A stretch of 64,000 nucleotides of DNA from Platanthera guangdongensis (Eukaryota; Streptophyta; Magnoliopsida; Asparagales; Orchidaceae), in assembly GCA_039583875.1 (NCBI GenBank), contig CM077163.1, forward strand, positions 232,368,646 through 232,432,645, in the 5' to 3' direction. Below are positions 41,107 through 52,238 of this stretch, in pieces. Below the pieces are notes generated by a model that saw only the letters and a list, made by a program, of their open reading frames with translations, ran no database searches and was not told where the DNA came from. Position numbers and translations under genes: made by a program. The first letter of the stretch is position 1. Each line of letters begins with the position of its first letter.

Positions 41107-43583
41107 ACTTAATTGAAATTTTAGTGGGATTTTCATCTCACGGTAAAATGGCATAATAGCCAAAAAACCATGATTTTAGCCCCCGCAGTTTCCTTAACCG
41201 CATCTATTCACGTTTTCCCCCTCCCGGGCGCACGAGAGAAGCTGTGACTGCCGCTCGGTTTCCTTATTAGCGTGAGAGTATCACACAGTTTTTAAATCGA
41301 GCCATAATTTCTTCCCCGCCTCTAGCGCACGCACACGACGCCACCGACCGGCTCACCTTGCTTCACAGACAACTTCTGCGAGCTTTTCGCCTCTCGTTTT
41401 CATCGTTGACGCCAGGCGCATGCCCCGGAGGCTGGAACCCTTGGTGTCACTTCCTTACGCTTGTGGAACCTCGTCGACCGGAACCATGGGTTCCTTCTCC
41501 TTCGACGACGAGGTTGGTTGACTGCTTAGGCTTCAACGATCCCTCTTCTTATTCGATTGCACCAGGCGCATAGGAGCCCTCCTCTTCCTGTCTGATGATG
41601 GACGCCTAGGAGCTTTTTCTTCTTTCAGAAACCCTTAACACCTCCTGACCACTCGTAGTGGCCGTCGATTCATTCCTGGGAGGATTGGCTTCCTCTCGAC
41701 ATTTGTCTCTTCCGACTTAACCAGGTAAACCTCATGCGTGCCCATATGAATTTTCCTTCATCATTCTCATTTTCCTTTCTCTTTTGACCAAATGAAGATA
41801 ACGAAGACTTTGTTTGGTTCTCTTTTCCACAGATCTAGAAGTCGAGGGTCTCTCCCTTCCCCGTCAGCCCTAGTGGTACTGAGATTTACTAGTCATGATC
41901 ACCTTCCTCCAGTAGACATTTTTTTAAAGGTAACCCATTGGAAATTTCAGATTTCACGCGTATGTGAATGACGGAATCGCAAATTTCAGAATTTCCGATT
42001 AAGTCCTACCTTAATTAATGGCTCCTCTAGGTGAGTGACGGAATCGCCAATTTCAAATTTAGGACTAGGCGTCCCCGTTGCACCAATCATTATCCTCCAC
42101 TGTAAGGGGAGTGGTAAGCCCTTCTTCCCGTGTCATGAAATGGTTTCTTTGGACTTCTGAAGAGTATTGATTTAAGATTTAACATCTTCCCCTTTTATGT
42201 CCTGCGAGGTGAATTGGGGTAAGAGAGCTCGTGGTAAATTAAAAATAATTCCTGCATGCCCTTCAAAGTATAATTGACATCTACGTCGTCGCGTCTTGTG
42301 TACGAACGTCGCAATACCTCGGTAAGAAATTCGACTCATTTTAGTTGGACATATCATTTTATATAATTCATGAATTAAATAATGTCAGTATACGTACATA
42401 AAGATAAAAAATCTTACTGTTACAAATCAAGCCTACAATGAATAAGTAAGATATATTGAATAAGTATCAGATCTCGTTTAGCCTTAAAACATGAACCAGA
42501 TGTTAATCAAATTAATATAGCAGGACTTACAGTCTGATCATGAAATTATCAGTTTAACACGTGAACAGAATCAGTTTAAAATGTTAGAAACATTTAGGCA
42601 AAAGTACAAGATTAAACAACATGAAAATTTTAATCTAGTGGACTCAAGTTGGACGTTACACTATGAGATCAGATCAATCCAAAAAATGGCGAGAGTGATT
42701 CACCCTCATTCTTTTGGTGGAGGCACGCCACCGTACTCTCATGGCCAGCAGCCACCAAACGAGTTTCAGACTTAGGGTCGATAACCCTTGATTCCAGTCG
42801 TAGAATCCATCAAACATGTGTTTGTGTTCCTCTCGAGGGACACTCAGTTCAGGGCACCATCAGGTTTGTCACTCAGACTCCAGTTTTCAGTTTGTGCGCA
42901 ATCGCCATTAATAACAAGAATAAATAAGACAAACATGAAGTCTGCTAGAACTTACAGCAGACGCGATTCAGAAATTCCAGAAATCATTAACCAGCAGAAA
43001 TCAGGAAATGAGACAACTCATAATAAGTCAAATACGTGAGCAGATCAAGAGTACAAAATGACAAGATTAATATTATTCAAAGTTAAATATTTTCTATACA
43101 AGAAAAAGTTTGTTTGTGTTCTAGGAGTAGTCTTTTTTACTCTCCAGTGGGCCTGACCCAGTTCAAACTTGTTTTTACATGGGTCTCAGGTCAAGGAATT
43201 CGCATAGGATGGGCAGTGCGGTCTACACCGTTATTAGTTCTCTTTGGTTGTACCTCCCTTTTGTTGTACTTTTTATTTTCAGACATTATGTATTTATACT
43301 TCATACTTTGATGTACTAGGCTATTCTAGATTTTAATATTTCAGTTTCATATTATATTTTAAGTTCTAGATGGCTTTGTGAACTCAAAAATTGAGGTACT
43401 CTTAACCTTAGTTTTTCTTACTCTACTTCCACTATAAGATTTCCTTTAGTACTTTAATTATGTCTGTTATGCACCAGTTTTACTACCGTTGTTTAATTTA
43501 CTTCTTATCACAGGGCCCGATTGGACTGTTGATTTGTTGTTAAACTAGATTGAGGTGTTACACCTCCCGTTTTCTCTCTCTTG

Positions 43584-43949
43584 TTACCGATGGTTTGTGA
43601 CGTTTATTGGCTGCTTCTCTCGCTCTACGCGGGTGTATTTATTAAAATAGAAAAGTGAGGTCTTTGATTGTTTTTTGTATTTTTCACATGAAGACCTATC
43701 CGAATATACTCCAACAACAAAGTTGCTATCAAAATTACGCATGATCCTGTTCAACATGATCGAACAAGACATGTTGAAATTGATAGACAATTTATTAAGG
43801 ATCACCTAGAAAAGGCAATGTTTGCACTTTGTTTAGTCAATCTCAAGATCAACTTGCAGACATCTTTACCAACCTGAGCTGTGACTTGTTCAAAGACAAT
43901 ATTATCAAGCTTGGAATGTTCGACATATACTCTCATTTGAGGGGAAGAG
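43584..43949 (+). pseudogene. Integrase fragment and RNase H end of copia E
   Basis: YRWFVTFIGCFSRSTRVYLL continues the integrase broken at 37352. RT is absent; at about 43710 the sequence is already RNase H (NNKVAIKITHDP, HVEIDRQFIKDHLEK), then DQLADIFTN and KLGMFDIYS before the purine tract GAGGGGAAGAG. A deletion therefore joined integrase to RNase H. Confidence 0.82.
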
Positions 43950-43950
43950 T

Positions 43951-44109
43951 TGAATTAAAGCATTATTTGTAGCATATTGTAAAAATGCTCGTAATAAAAG
44001 GCCCATTTATTTTTATTGTTTTGGGGTCTTCACCCATTGTGTATAAAAAGAGGGTGTTGCCCTAAAATTAATGAAGAAGCTCATTATTTCTGCCTGATTC
44101 CGTCTGACA
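43951..44109 (+). repeat. 3' LTR of copia E
   Basis: 159 bp; it has an extra segment (GCTCGTAATAAAAGGCCCA) compared with the 5' LTR, and many substitutions, so E is old. Confidence 0.85.
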
Positions 44110-44470
44110 CCGCCTCCCTCCAAATACCCATCCCACTTAGCAATTCACTTCTCTAGCCCATTCGGGATCAAATTACTCCCTGTTTTGGCAGCCAACCAGC
44201 CTATTTCTTGCAAGAACAGACAGAAGCAGCCTTGCTCCCAGCCTGGCTGACCCTCCCAGTACCAATATCCTGTAACCCGATCTCTCCCAAAACCACTCCA
44301 GGGCATGGTCAACCCCATCCAGCCTGACTATACCCCCAATAGCCCCTTTCCAACTCCCCACTCTAGCCCACTTCTCTCTATACAGCCCCCATACCACCTA
44401 CCTCATCATCTGGGACATCCACCACCACATCTATGACAACCTGATCTTCGTGCCCTTGCCTACGACCCCT
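44110..44470. other. Unassigned C-rich sequence beyond copia E
   Basis: No gene recognised. Composition similar to 34111-34346. It truncates copia G inside RNase H at about 44471. Confidence 0.3.
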
Positions 44471-44670
44471 TGTGAGTTTAATTGTATTATTTATTTCATG
44501 GAATACAGAATTCTTGGCAATATGAATAGCAACTTGACTGTCACAGAAGAGAGTGGACGAAGAGGGGAGTCTCACACCCAGATCACTCAGAAGATTCTCC
44601 AACCATATGAGTTCTGAAACGACATAAACCATGATCGATATTCAGCTTCCGCAAATGATCGGGCAATCAC
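44471..44670 (-). pseudogene. RNase H fragment of copia G
   Basis: VVSELIWLENLLSDLGVRL, FCDSQVAIHIAKNSVFHE; breaks off after NTIKL, where copia B has HIEVDCHF. Confidence 0.82.
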
Positions 44671-45030
44671 AGTTTATTTCTTACTCTGCCATGTAACAAT
44701 ATGTCCACCAAACTATGTCTAGTACCCACTTGCAGATCGGCGATAATCAAGAGAATTGGCACAATCAACATCAGAGTGGACAACAAGATATAAAAGGAGA
44801 GATTATACACAAGACCTTGTCCCAAAGTAGTCTGCTGATACTAGAGGATGCACTCAACAGCCTGAAGATGGGAGATTTATGGACCATGCATAAAGCGACA
44901 AACCACAACAACGTCAAAGGATATTATAGGTCTCGTGACTGTAAGGTAAATGAGCTTGCCCACAAGACATCAATAGTACTCCGGGTTAGGGAGTAAAAAA
45001 GAATTGGTTGCACGAGCGCGAAGCTTATGG

Positions 45031-45660
45031 TTAGCATCTATAGGAGACCAACGAGCTTGCATTCAGAATAGTTGACGTCATGAAATAGGACAAGACAATA
45101 CTTTCGTTAAGACAAAACGAGATCATCAAGTTGACGAGCCACCTCGATGGCAAGAAAATATCAGAGAGACTCCAAATACTTAGTCTGAAATGTGGATGAC
45201 AGGTGTTTCTTAACATAGTTTTACCATTGAGATCATCGCATGTGATGAGAATATCATCAACATACACTAAAAAAAATCATTGTCGAGCGGTGACGAGTGA
45301 ATAAAGAAAAATCAGTCGAGCTCCGAGTGAAGCCAACATCTCAAACAACCTGACTAAACTTATCAAATCAGATCCGAGGAGACTGTCTGAGACCATAGAG
45401 AAATTTTTTATAAAGGTGACATACAAGAGACTCCCCCGTAGTCTCATAACTAGGAGGTTGCTACGTGTAGATAGTCTCAACGAGGTCTCCATTGAAGAAA
45501 ACATTTTGGAAGTCGAGTTGATGTAACGACCAATGCCCGACAACCAGGGAGATCAACACCCGACAGTATTTAGCTTTGCGACAGGTGAGAAGGTGTTTTC
45601 ATCGTCGAGGTTGCATTGCTGAGTAAAACCACAAGACATGCTTCTAAACATTCAATTCTC
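45031..45660 (-). pseudogene. Reverse transcriptase fragment of copia G
   Basis: Fragments in several frames: GDLVETIYT-like sequence near 45480, YGLRQSP-region remnants near 45400, the catalytic box MYVDDILITCDDLNG (about 45267-45225) and LRYFLAIEV-like remnants. YVDD is preserved although the surrounding frame is broken. Confidence 0.78.
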
Positions 45661-45671
45661 TCATCAGGCTA

Positions 45672-46005
45672 TGATGTTAAAGATGCGCCTAAGGCTTAAG
45701 GCTCATCAGGCTCAGAGGTTTGCATCTTTGTGCGCCTTATTTGCGCATTTGGAACATAAAAACGCGCCCGAGTGAGATTTTTGTTGTAATTTTTTTGTTT
45801 GTGAAAGATATGATGGGAGTGATAACATTGATTCTATTTTTAAGAGATATAAACGATAGCAATGAATGATTAATTGGTATATGAAAATTTTGATCGAGAA
45901 GATGAAATATGTTTGATGTTGATTATTTAAAATTAATATGGTAGCACCTTGCCTTCGTCAGGTGCGCGCCTGCACCTTGAGCCTTGCGCCTAGGCTCCAA
46001 GAGAG
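45672..46005. mobile_element. hAT-type terminal-repeat relic in copia G
   Basis: Starts GATGCGCCTAAGGCTTAAGG and ends with the inverted-type GCCTTGCGCCTAGGCTCC. These GGCGC/CCTAGGCGC motifs resemble the subterminal region of the outer hAT (24700-24850). About 330 bp, AT-rich centre, no coding. Ends and target duplication are not exact. Confidence 0.55.
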
Positions 46006-46263
46006 ACAAGTCTCAAGTGTGATTAGACCAAAGGGATGTCATTTCCTCATTCATGGCAACCCGACACCCCAGATATCAGAGAGCTTACTGTAGAGAAGAA
46101 GGGATGAAAATACAAGACAGAGAGGTCGCAAACCTGTGAAGCGTCGGCGATAAGTGATACAAAGAGACATAATTTGAAAGAAGGTGGGAGGTAGAGGATG
46201 GTGCCTGATCAGCGGCATGCGAAGCATCAGTAGGAACTAGGGCGGGGCGACTTCCGTAGGGCA

Positions 46264-47290
46264 TCAGACTGAGGATGTCATGGGTGTAGACATGAAGAGG
46301 AGGAAGTAGCGAAGGGGCACCGCTGGATAAGTGGGTAGCAGAGGAGGAGAAACAGTGAAGGTAGGCACGTGAGGACGTGGAAGTCCTGAGGAGGAGGTGA
46401 TATGAGTTTCAGATTGGTGGAATGGTTGATTTTCAAGGAAGGTGACATCGACGGAGGTGACAAGTTTCCGAGAAGATGGAGAGTAACAGATGTAGCCCTT
46501 TGGGGTATGAAAATAGCCAACAAACATATGCATGGTCACATAGGGAGCTAAGTTATCCACGGCAGGGCCAAGATGATGAACAAAGCAGACACATCCGAAG
46601 ACACGAGGTGTCAAGGTAAAGGGAGAGGTGATGGGAAAGAGGGTGAAAAACAGTGTGGCAAAATTGAGAACAAAAGATGACATGTGATCAATGAGGTAGC
46701 GGGCAGTGGACGCAACGAAATGCCAATAGACGGTGAGAACCTGTATTTGAAACAAAAGGGACCTGGCAATCTCGAGGAGATGACGTTTTTTCCACTCGAC
46801 CACACGGTTCTATTGCGGAGTATAGGGACAGGAGATTGGTGGATTATGCCAAAGATATTACAGGTGGCCTAAAAACTATGATTGGGATACTCACGAGAAT
46901 TATCGATTCGGAGAATTTGAAGGGAGCGCAAGAACTAAGTTTTAGTCTCAGCGATAAAAAAGTGAAAGATCCGCAACAACTCAGAGCGATTGTGCATCAT
47001 ATACAGTCACATCATTCGAGAATGATCATCAACAAAAGAAACAAAATAATGATAATCGAAGACACTGGCCACTTTATAGGGGCCTCAAATATCTGAATAC
47101 ACTAAATCAAAAAGAGCAGTACTACGAGTCCAGTGAGGAGAAAAAGTAGATCAATATTGTTTCCTGTAAATACAAGATTCATACTAATTACTGAAAATCA
47201 GAAAAAGAAAAATTTAGAAGAGCTCGCTTGAGAACGGGAAGAGGAGCATATCCAAGATGTCAGTGTCAGCCAGTAGATGTGACGGGGGAG
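46264..47290 (-). pseudogene. Integrase of copia G
   Basis: N-terminal HHCC remnant HLGYAPLPVLKRAL (about 47280-47220), then a decayed core (about 47200-46804), then an open C-terminal part from 46803: EWKKRHLLEIARSLLFQIQV, RVFGCVCFVHHLG, HMFVGYFHTPKGYICYSP and the DVTFLENQPF end. The catalytic Glu is expected just before the WKKRHLL segment, where the copia pattern is VAERKNRHLL. Confidence 0.78.
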
Positions 47291-47793
47291 AGAACTGAGG
47301 GTGGAAGATCTAGAGTGTACAGTTCGTTAGAGAGTTGCCCCATACCAATAATATTATGAGTCTGTCGATCCTGCATCACAAAAGAAGATGGAGAAAGTGT
47401 GACTGGGAAATCAAGGTCCTGAGTTAAACGACTGATAGAGAGAAGATTAAATTGAGATCAGGGTATATGAAGAACAGAGCGGAGAATAAGAGATGGAGTG
47501 AGAGGCACATCTCCAAAATAGCAGACCGGGGTGGTATCATCATTGGCCACCGTGATAAACTTCGGAGAAGAGGTATCTGAATATCGAGAAGGTTTATGTA
47601 GGATGATGTGATTGGTAGCCCCAGAGTCCACTATCCACATCAAATTGTGGGGGAAAATAGGTAATACCTTTATAGGAAGTAGAGGTGATGGAGTCAGATG
47701 CCCGAGTAAGCATCCCCCGAGGTTGCTGAAGTTCCTCGCACAAGATATCAACGGCAGAGTGAGAGGAGGGAACATCCACGACAGGAGAAGCAT
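47291..47793 (-). pseudogene. Protease region of copia G
   Basis: LMWIVDSGATNHIILHKPSR (about 47650-47590), FITVANDDTTPVCYFGDVPL, LILRSVLHIP, FNLLSISRLTQDLDFPVTLS. Aspartic protease of copia type, DSGA intact. A stop separates LHIP from the next segment. Confidence 0.82.
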
Positions 47794-47849
47794 GAGGTAG
47801 TGTAATGGATGTCGGTGGTGGAAACCAATGTTTCTTGAAGCAGGTGGCC

Positions 47850-48510
47850 TCAGTATGATATAGCGGCCAAAATAAGTACACAGACGATTGTCTGGCCGAG
47901 AGGAGCGATTACGATCAACATGTCTGCCTCCGAGAGAACTATTGCGGCCACCCCGAGACCAGGAGGAGGCCGCATAAATGGGGAGTGTTGTAGAAGGGAG
48001 GGAGATGGAGGCATCACGGCTTCAGGAGGCGGAGTGACTTTAAGGACTGTGGAGCACATGTTGGAAAGAGACGGAACAATGCGAGAAAAGAGGATGGTTG
48101 TTCGGACACTGTAAAGATGGGGAGGTAGCCGCGCCATCATGAGAGCAATGCCCATAACCTCCTATTGCACACGCTGAACAACAAAATCCAAGGAGGGGAC
48201 AAGTACTGAAGTCACGCCTCAACGAGGGTCTTGTACATGATGACAAAGGAGGTCAGGTCACTAGTCACACCAGGGTCAACCGCCTGGAGCTGAGTAAAGA
48301 TATCAAAGAGATGTTGGAGACTGTCCTGGCCAGAGTAAAAGTACTGGAGCTCGTCCCATGTGGCTTTCGCAGTCTGGTGGTACATGATCATACGATATGA
48401 TTTAGTATCCATAAAATTGAGAAGCCAAGACTGAACCCGACAATCATCACGGAGCCACTGTTCCGTAGGTTCAAAAGGGGGGCACAGGTAATATGATGAA
48501 GGAGCCCTTT
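47850..48510 (-). pseudogene. gag: Gag of copia G
   Basis: TEQWLRDDCRVQSWLLNFMD, MIMYHQTAKATWDELQYFYS, SLQHLFDIFTQLQAVDPGVT (48586-48212), then GIALMMARLPPHLYSVRTTI after a frame change. The N-terminal part (SEDEFCGIEALNVTYTSNQ-like, 55800-55723) lies beyond gypsy H, which inserted within gag; ccttt flanks both junctions. Confidence 0.83.
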
Positions 48511-49663
48511 TGATGTAAAATAGGGTTTGAATTGAACAAAACACGCGGGCCGAGTGGCCAAATCCAATTTCGCACGCGATTTTCAACGTCGTCGCGAGAA
48601 GCCTTGAGATGTTCGTAAATTTTTGTCGGGTGGAACTGCTACGCGTTTTAGGGTTCTACTCCTCAGCGAAATCTACACGACCACAAGCCAAAAATACAAA
48701 CAATAATTTATGGAATACGATATCGGTAGCAGAAGAACGCAACGGCAAGCCCAGATTATTTTAAGCAAAGCATAAATTTACACTAAAGGCAAGAAGCAGC
48801 GAGTATACCCAAATGATTTGGCAGCGGAATAGGGACCCCTCCAAACCGTGACACACGTGCCAGAACACACGGGCAGTGATCGGGTCTAGCAACCGGAAGA
48901 GAAGCTTGCAATCGACGGTGCTAAACGAACCCGAGTCGCCGGAGAGAAGATTTCCGGAGTCGACGGCGCTCGGTGGATTCGGCGTCCAATCGCGGCGACG
49001 TCGCTGGGCAAAGTCCCGCGGGAAGAGATCGTCTGTAGCGGCACGGGAGGTTCCAGGCAATGGCCTCGTGGTACCGCCAGGAGCGAACGGGGAAGTCGGT
49101 GACGGAATGGAGCCTTGAGCGCGATGTCGACGTCGCCTGGCGTATCGATGGCGATGCTGAAACCCTCCAGGCGCGGGTTGATGGTTGAAGGGCGTGAGGC
49201 TTGACCGAGATAGGCAGAGAATGAGATTTATTTCGTTCTCTGTCTTTTTCCGGGGTGGTCCTCTTTTGCTTTGAACTCATCCATTTATAAAACATCATTT
49301 TGTATTTTAAGCATGAAATCCTCCTTTTTTTTCTAAATTTGTAGAATGAGATCTCCATAATATATTTTCTAATTGCTCTTAATTTGAAATTTGAAATTTG
49401 AATGAGATCTCCATAATATATTTCCTAATTGCTCCTAATTTGAAATTTAAATTTACGTTTACTTAAAAAGGCCTGGGCTTGCCGTTATCGTCCTACTACT
49501 AATAATACCGGACCATTTTATTCAGGGTCTCAATGGCCGGTCAAACCACGGAGCCAACGAACGGGCAAGGAAAATAACATCAAATAAAGTGCGCGGGAAA
49601 CATAGTAATAAGACACAGAAAAAAAAAACTTTGATGCACTAGAGTGATGTACGGGTTGCATCA
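48511..49663 (-). repeat. 3' LTR of gypsy H
   Basis: 1153 bp, plus-strand ends TGATGTAAAATAGGG...GGGTTGCATCA. Minus-strand TATA box TTTATAAATGG at about 49281-49290. Contains two adjacent copies of an AATGAGATCTCCATAATATA segment (about 49345 and 49400). Confidence 0.95.
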
Positions 49664-50409
49664 ATTCCCCCGGGGTTGAAAGAGCTCGACCCCGACGAGA
49701 GTTCACAAAGGCTGGCAATAGAGAGATCTGGGCGGCGGGTCCGCAGCTCATCGGTGCTGATCCATGAACTGTCAGTGATGTCTCGTCCCCGCCAGGAGAC
49801 CAAGTAGCGCTGGTACGTCCCCTGGCGTGTACGAAACTCTCGAACATCAAGAACCTGATCTATCTCCTCAGTGCTTGGCGTCTGTGCTGGAGCTAAGTCT
49901 GGTGGAATCTCTGGTGCTGTCATCGGAGGGCTCGGGCTGAAACTAGGAGGCTCTCCGTAGAAAGGCGTCAGATCTGCCACGTTAAAGATCGGAGAGGTCC
50001 CGAACTCAACGGGCAAGTCTAGGAGGTAAGCATTCTCGCCTATGCGCTTTCGGACTTGGAAAGGCCCAAACTTCCTCTGTTGTAATTTGTGGTGTGTACC
50101 CGGAGTGAATCTCTGCTTTCTGAAATAAGCATAAACCCAATCTCCTTCTGAAAAGTATAACTCCCGGCGATGTCGATCGGCCATGCTTTTATATTTTTCA
50201 GAAGTTGCTCGCAATTTATTAGTAATAGATTTATGCAATTCTGTTAAATAATCAACATGGGCTTGCGCATCAAAAGAAATACGTTCATGATTCGGGAGGG
50301 AGTGGCGATCAAGTAAATGCGGTATAGGGAAGCCGTAAACAATCTCGAAAGGAGATTTATCTGTGGAGCGATTAGTAGAATTATTGAATGCAAATTCAGC
50401 TTGTGGCAA
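49664..50409 (-). pseudogene. Integrase C-terminus with chromodomain, gypsy H
   Basis: Open from 50409 to the LTR edge: QAEFAFNNSTNRSTDKSPFE, IVYGFPIPHLLDR, EGDWVYAYFRKQRFTPGTHH, KFGPFQVRKRIGENAYLLDL, FNVADLTPFYGEPP and the chromodomain EEIDQVLDVREFRTRQGTYQ...YLVSWRGRD...SSWISTDEL (residues about 170-225 of this piece). Chromodomains steer insertion to marked chromatin. The expected catalytic Glu (QTEVVNR) lies upstream of 50409 near 50470. Confidence 0.88.
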
Positions 50410-51290
50410 TATAAGATCTCATTGTTTCGGATTCTCCCCCGTCAAACACCTAAGTAGATCCCCCAAACTCCTATTAACGACCTCAGTCTGCCCATCGGTC
50501 TGAGGGTGATATGCGCTGCTAAATTCGAGTTTGGTACCAAGTCGGGCCTACAGTGTATTTCAAAAATACCCCATAAAACGAGTGTCCCTATCAGAAGTGA
50601 TCGACCGAGGAATTCCGTGTAGTCTAACGATTTCTTTAAAGAAAAGTTGGCAACGTGTACAGCGCTAGAAGTCTTTCTACACGGAATGAAATGCGCCATC
50701 TTCGAAAATCGGTCTACAACTACAAAAATAGAATCGACCTTCCTCTGAGTGCGAGGAAGTCCTACCACGAAGTCCATCGAGATGTCATCCCATGGTCGCT
50801 CAGGTATCGGTAAGGGAGTGTATAATCCTGTGTTTTGAGCATGTCCCTTATACAACTGACATGTGGTGCAGTGTCTAACGAACTCAGTGATATCTCGCTT
50901 CATATGTGGCCAATAGTAACGAGCGCTGGGAGATCTAACAATTTAGATTGGCCTACGTGTCCACCTAACCCAGACGAGTGGAGCTCTCTAAGTAATGTCT
51001 CTCGAAGTGGTCCTTCGCAGATGCAAAGGCGCGTGCCCCTAAACAGATAACCCTCATTAATGACGTACTGTGTGGTGGGATCAGTCTCACTGCGCTGACA
51101 TGAGCTCCAAATATTGTTAAAGAATGAATTAGTGGCGTATTGGTCACGCTGTGAATCTAGATCAATAATGCGCGGCTGCAGGGCGACTAATAAATGTGTG
51201 TGACGACTAAGGGCGTCGGCTACGCGGTTCGTGACTCCGGGTTTGTGCCTCAGGTGAAACGTGAACTCCTGCAGGTAAGCAGCCCACTTG
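50410..51290 (-). pseudogene. RNase H end and integrase N-terminal half, gypsy H
   Basis: From 51290: [30 protein letters not shown], then LFRGTRLCICEGPLRETLLR (H2C2 zinc region), [39 protein letters not shown] (first Asp) and [17 protein letters not shown]. Frames change several times (near 51300, 50930, 50650, 50550). The second Asp (SDRD-type) is near 50600 in a shifted frame. Joined to the next piece by a break at about 50410-50440. Confidence 0.82.
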
Positions 51291-52235
51291 GCATGGCCTG
51301 ATCTCCTTCTGGGAGTTCAGATACTTGAGAGCCTCATGATCAGTGTTCAGCACAAACTCGCGCTGAATCAGGTAGTGTCTCCAATGACGGAGAGCCTGAA
51401 CGATAGCATAAAACTCTAAGTCGTACGTGGAATATCTAGTCTTTGCCTCGTTCAACTTCTCACTAAATAATGCAATGGGGCGACCCTCCTGACTCAAAAC
51501 TGCGCCAATACCAATGATCGATGCGTCACAGTCAACCTCAAAAATTTTCTCAAAATCGGGCAGCGCTAGAACTGGTGCACTCGTGAGTCTCTCTTTAACC
51601 GAAAGAAATGCTCGCTCGGCTTCCTCAGTCCAAATAAATAGACCCTTTTTTAGACAATCCGTCACAGGTGCTATCAAGGTACTAAAGTTTCGAATAAATC
51701 GCCGATAAAAAGATGCTAGCCCATGGAACCCTCGAGCCTCAGTAATCGTCCTAGGGCTAAGCCATGATTCTATCGCCTTGACCTTCTCTCTATCAACTCT
51801 AATACCCTCAGAAGAAACGATATATCCTAACAAGGTCAGGCTGTCAGTCAAAAATGTGCATTTCTTCAAATTTATATATAATTTATTGTCACGTAATAGA
51901 TCTAAGACCTGTCTAACATGAATCATATGTTGATCCTGATCAGTGCAAATTCCTATGAGTGGCCTAAGCACTTGATTCATCACTCGCATAAACGTACTGG
52001 GAGCGTTGGACAGGCCAAAAGGCACCACTAGCCACTCGTACCATCCTTCCTTCGTTTTGAACGCAGTCTTCCATTCGTCCCCAGGTCGAATTCTAATCTG
52101 GTGGTACCCACTTTTTAAATCAATCTTGGAAAATACTTGGGATCCACTAAGCATATCTAGCATATCATCCAATCGGGGAATCGGAAAGCGATATTTGATT
52201 GTAATTTTATTTATCGCTCTACTGTCTACATACAT
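51291..52235 (-). pseudogene. pol: Reverse transcriptase and RNase H, gypsy H, catalytic box deleted
   Basis: Reads [48 protein letters not shown], then [19 protein letters not shown]. The family has the YFDDILIYS catalytic box between RPLIGK and DQHM, so about 12 codons are missing in frame near 51945-51960. RNase [51 protein letters not shown]. The frame breaks near 51300. Same frame as the upstream piece (52239-54278), from which it is separated by one TGA (in place of Trp in DGTW). Confidence 0.88.
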
Positions 52236-52238
52236 GTG

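Larger units (their letters stand above)
37353..43583. other. Unclassified 6.2-kb insertion in the integrase of copia E (holds copia F)
   Basis: E coding sequence stops at VTSIT (37352) and resumes at YRWFVTFIG (about 43584), so everything between is inserted. Copia F accounts for 37560-41106. The remainder (37353-37559 and 41107-43583, about 2.7 kb) is non-coding. Near its right end the minus strand begins TGTAACACCTC (43562) with a TATAAATA core at about 43290-43297, which fits the start of a gypsy LTR, so a minus-strand solo LTR of roughly 2.7 kb split by F is the best guess. I could not find its other end or a clear target duplication. Confidence 0.5.
34347..44109 (+). mobile_element. Decayed Ty1/copia element 'E', multiply interrupted
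   Basis: Short LTRs 34347-34491 and 43951-44109 share the segments starting TGAATTAAA and ATTATTTGTAGCATATTGTA and the TATAAATA/AAAGAG-AGGGTGTTGC block. Internal gag, protease, integrase and RNase H pieces are in copia order. RT is missing. A MITE (36115-36708) and a 6.2-kb block (37353-43583) interrupt it. Flanks ccagt and ccgcc do not match, so the target duplication is lost or an end is misplaced. Confidence 0.85.

Noticed and set aside
48761..49358. Frames repeated at 48761-49358 and 54820-55357
   Set aside because: Identical because they are the two LTRs of gypsy H; no coding function.
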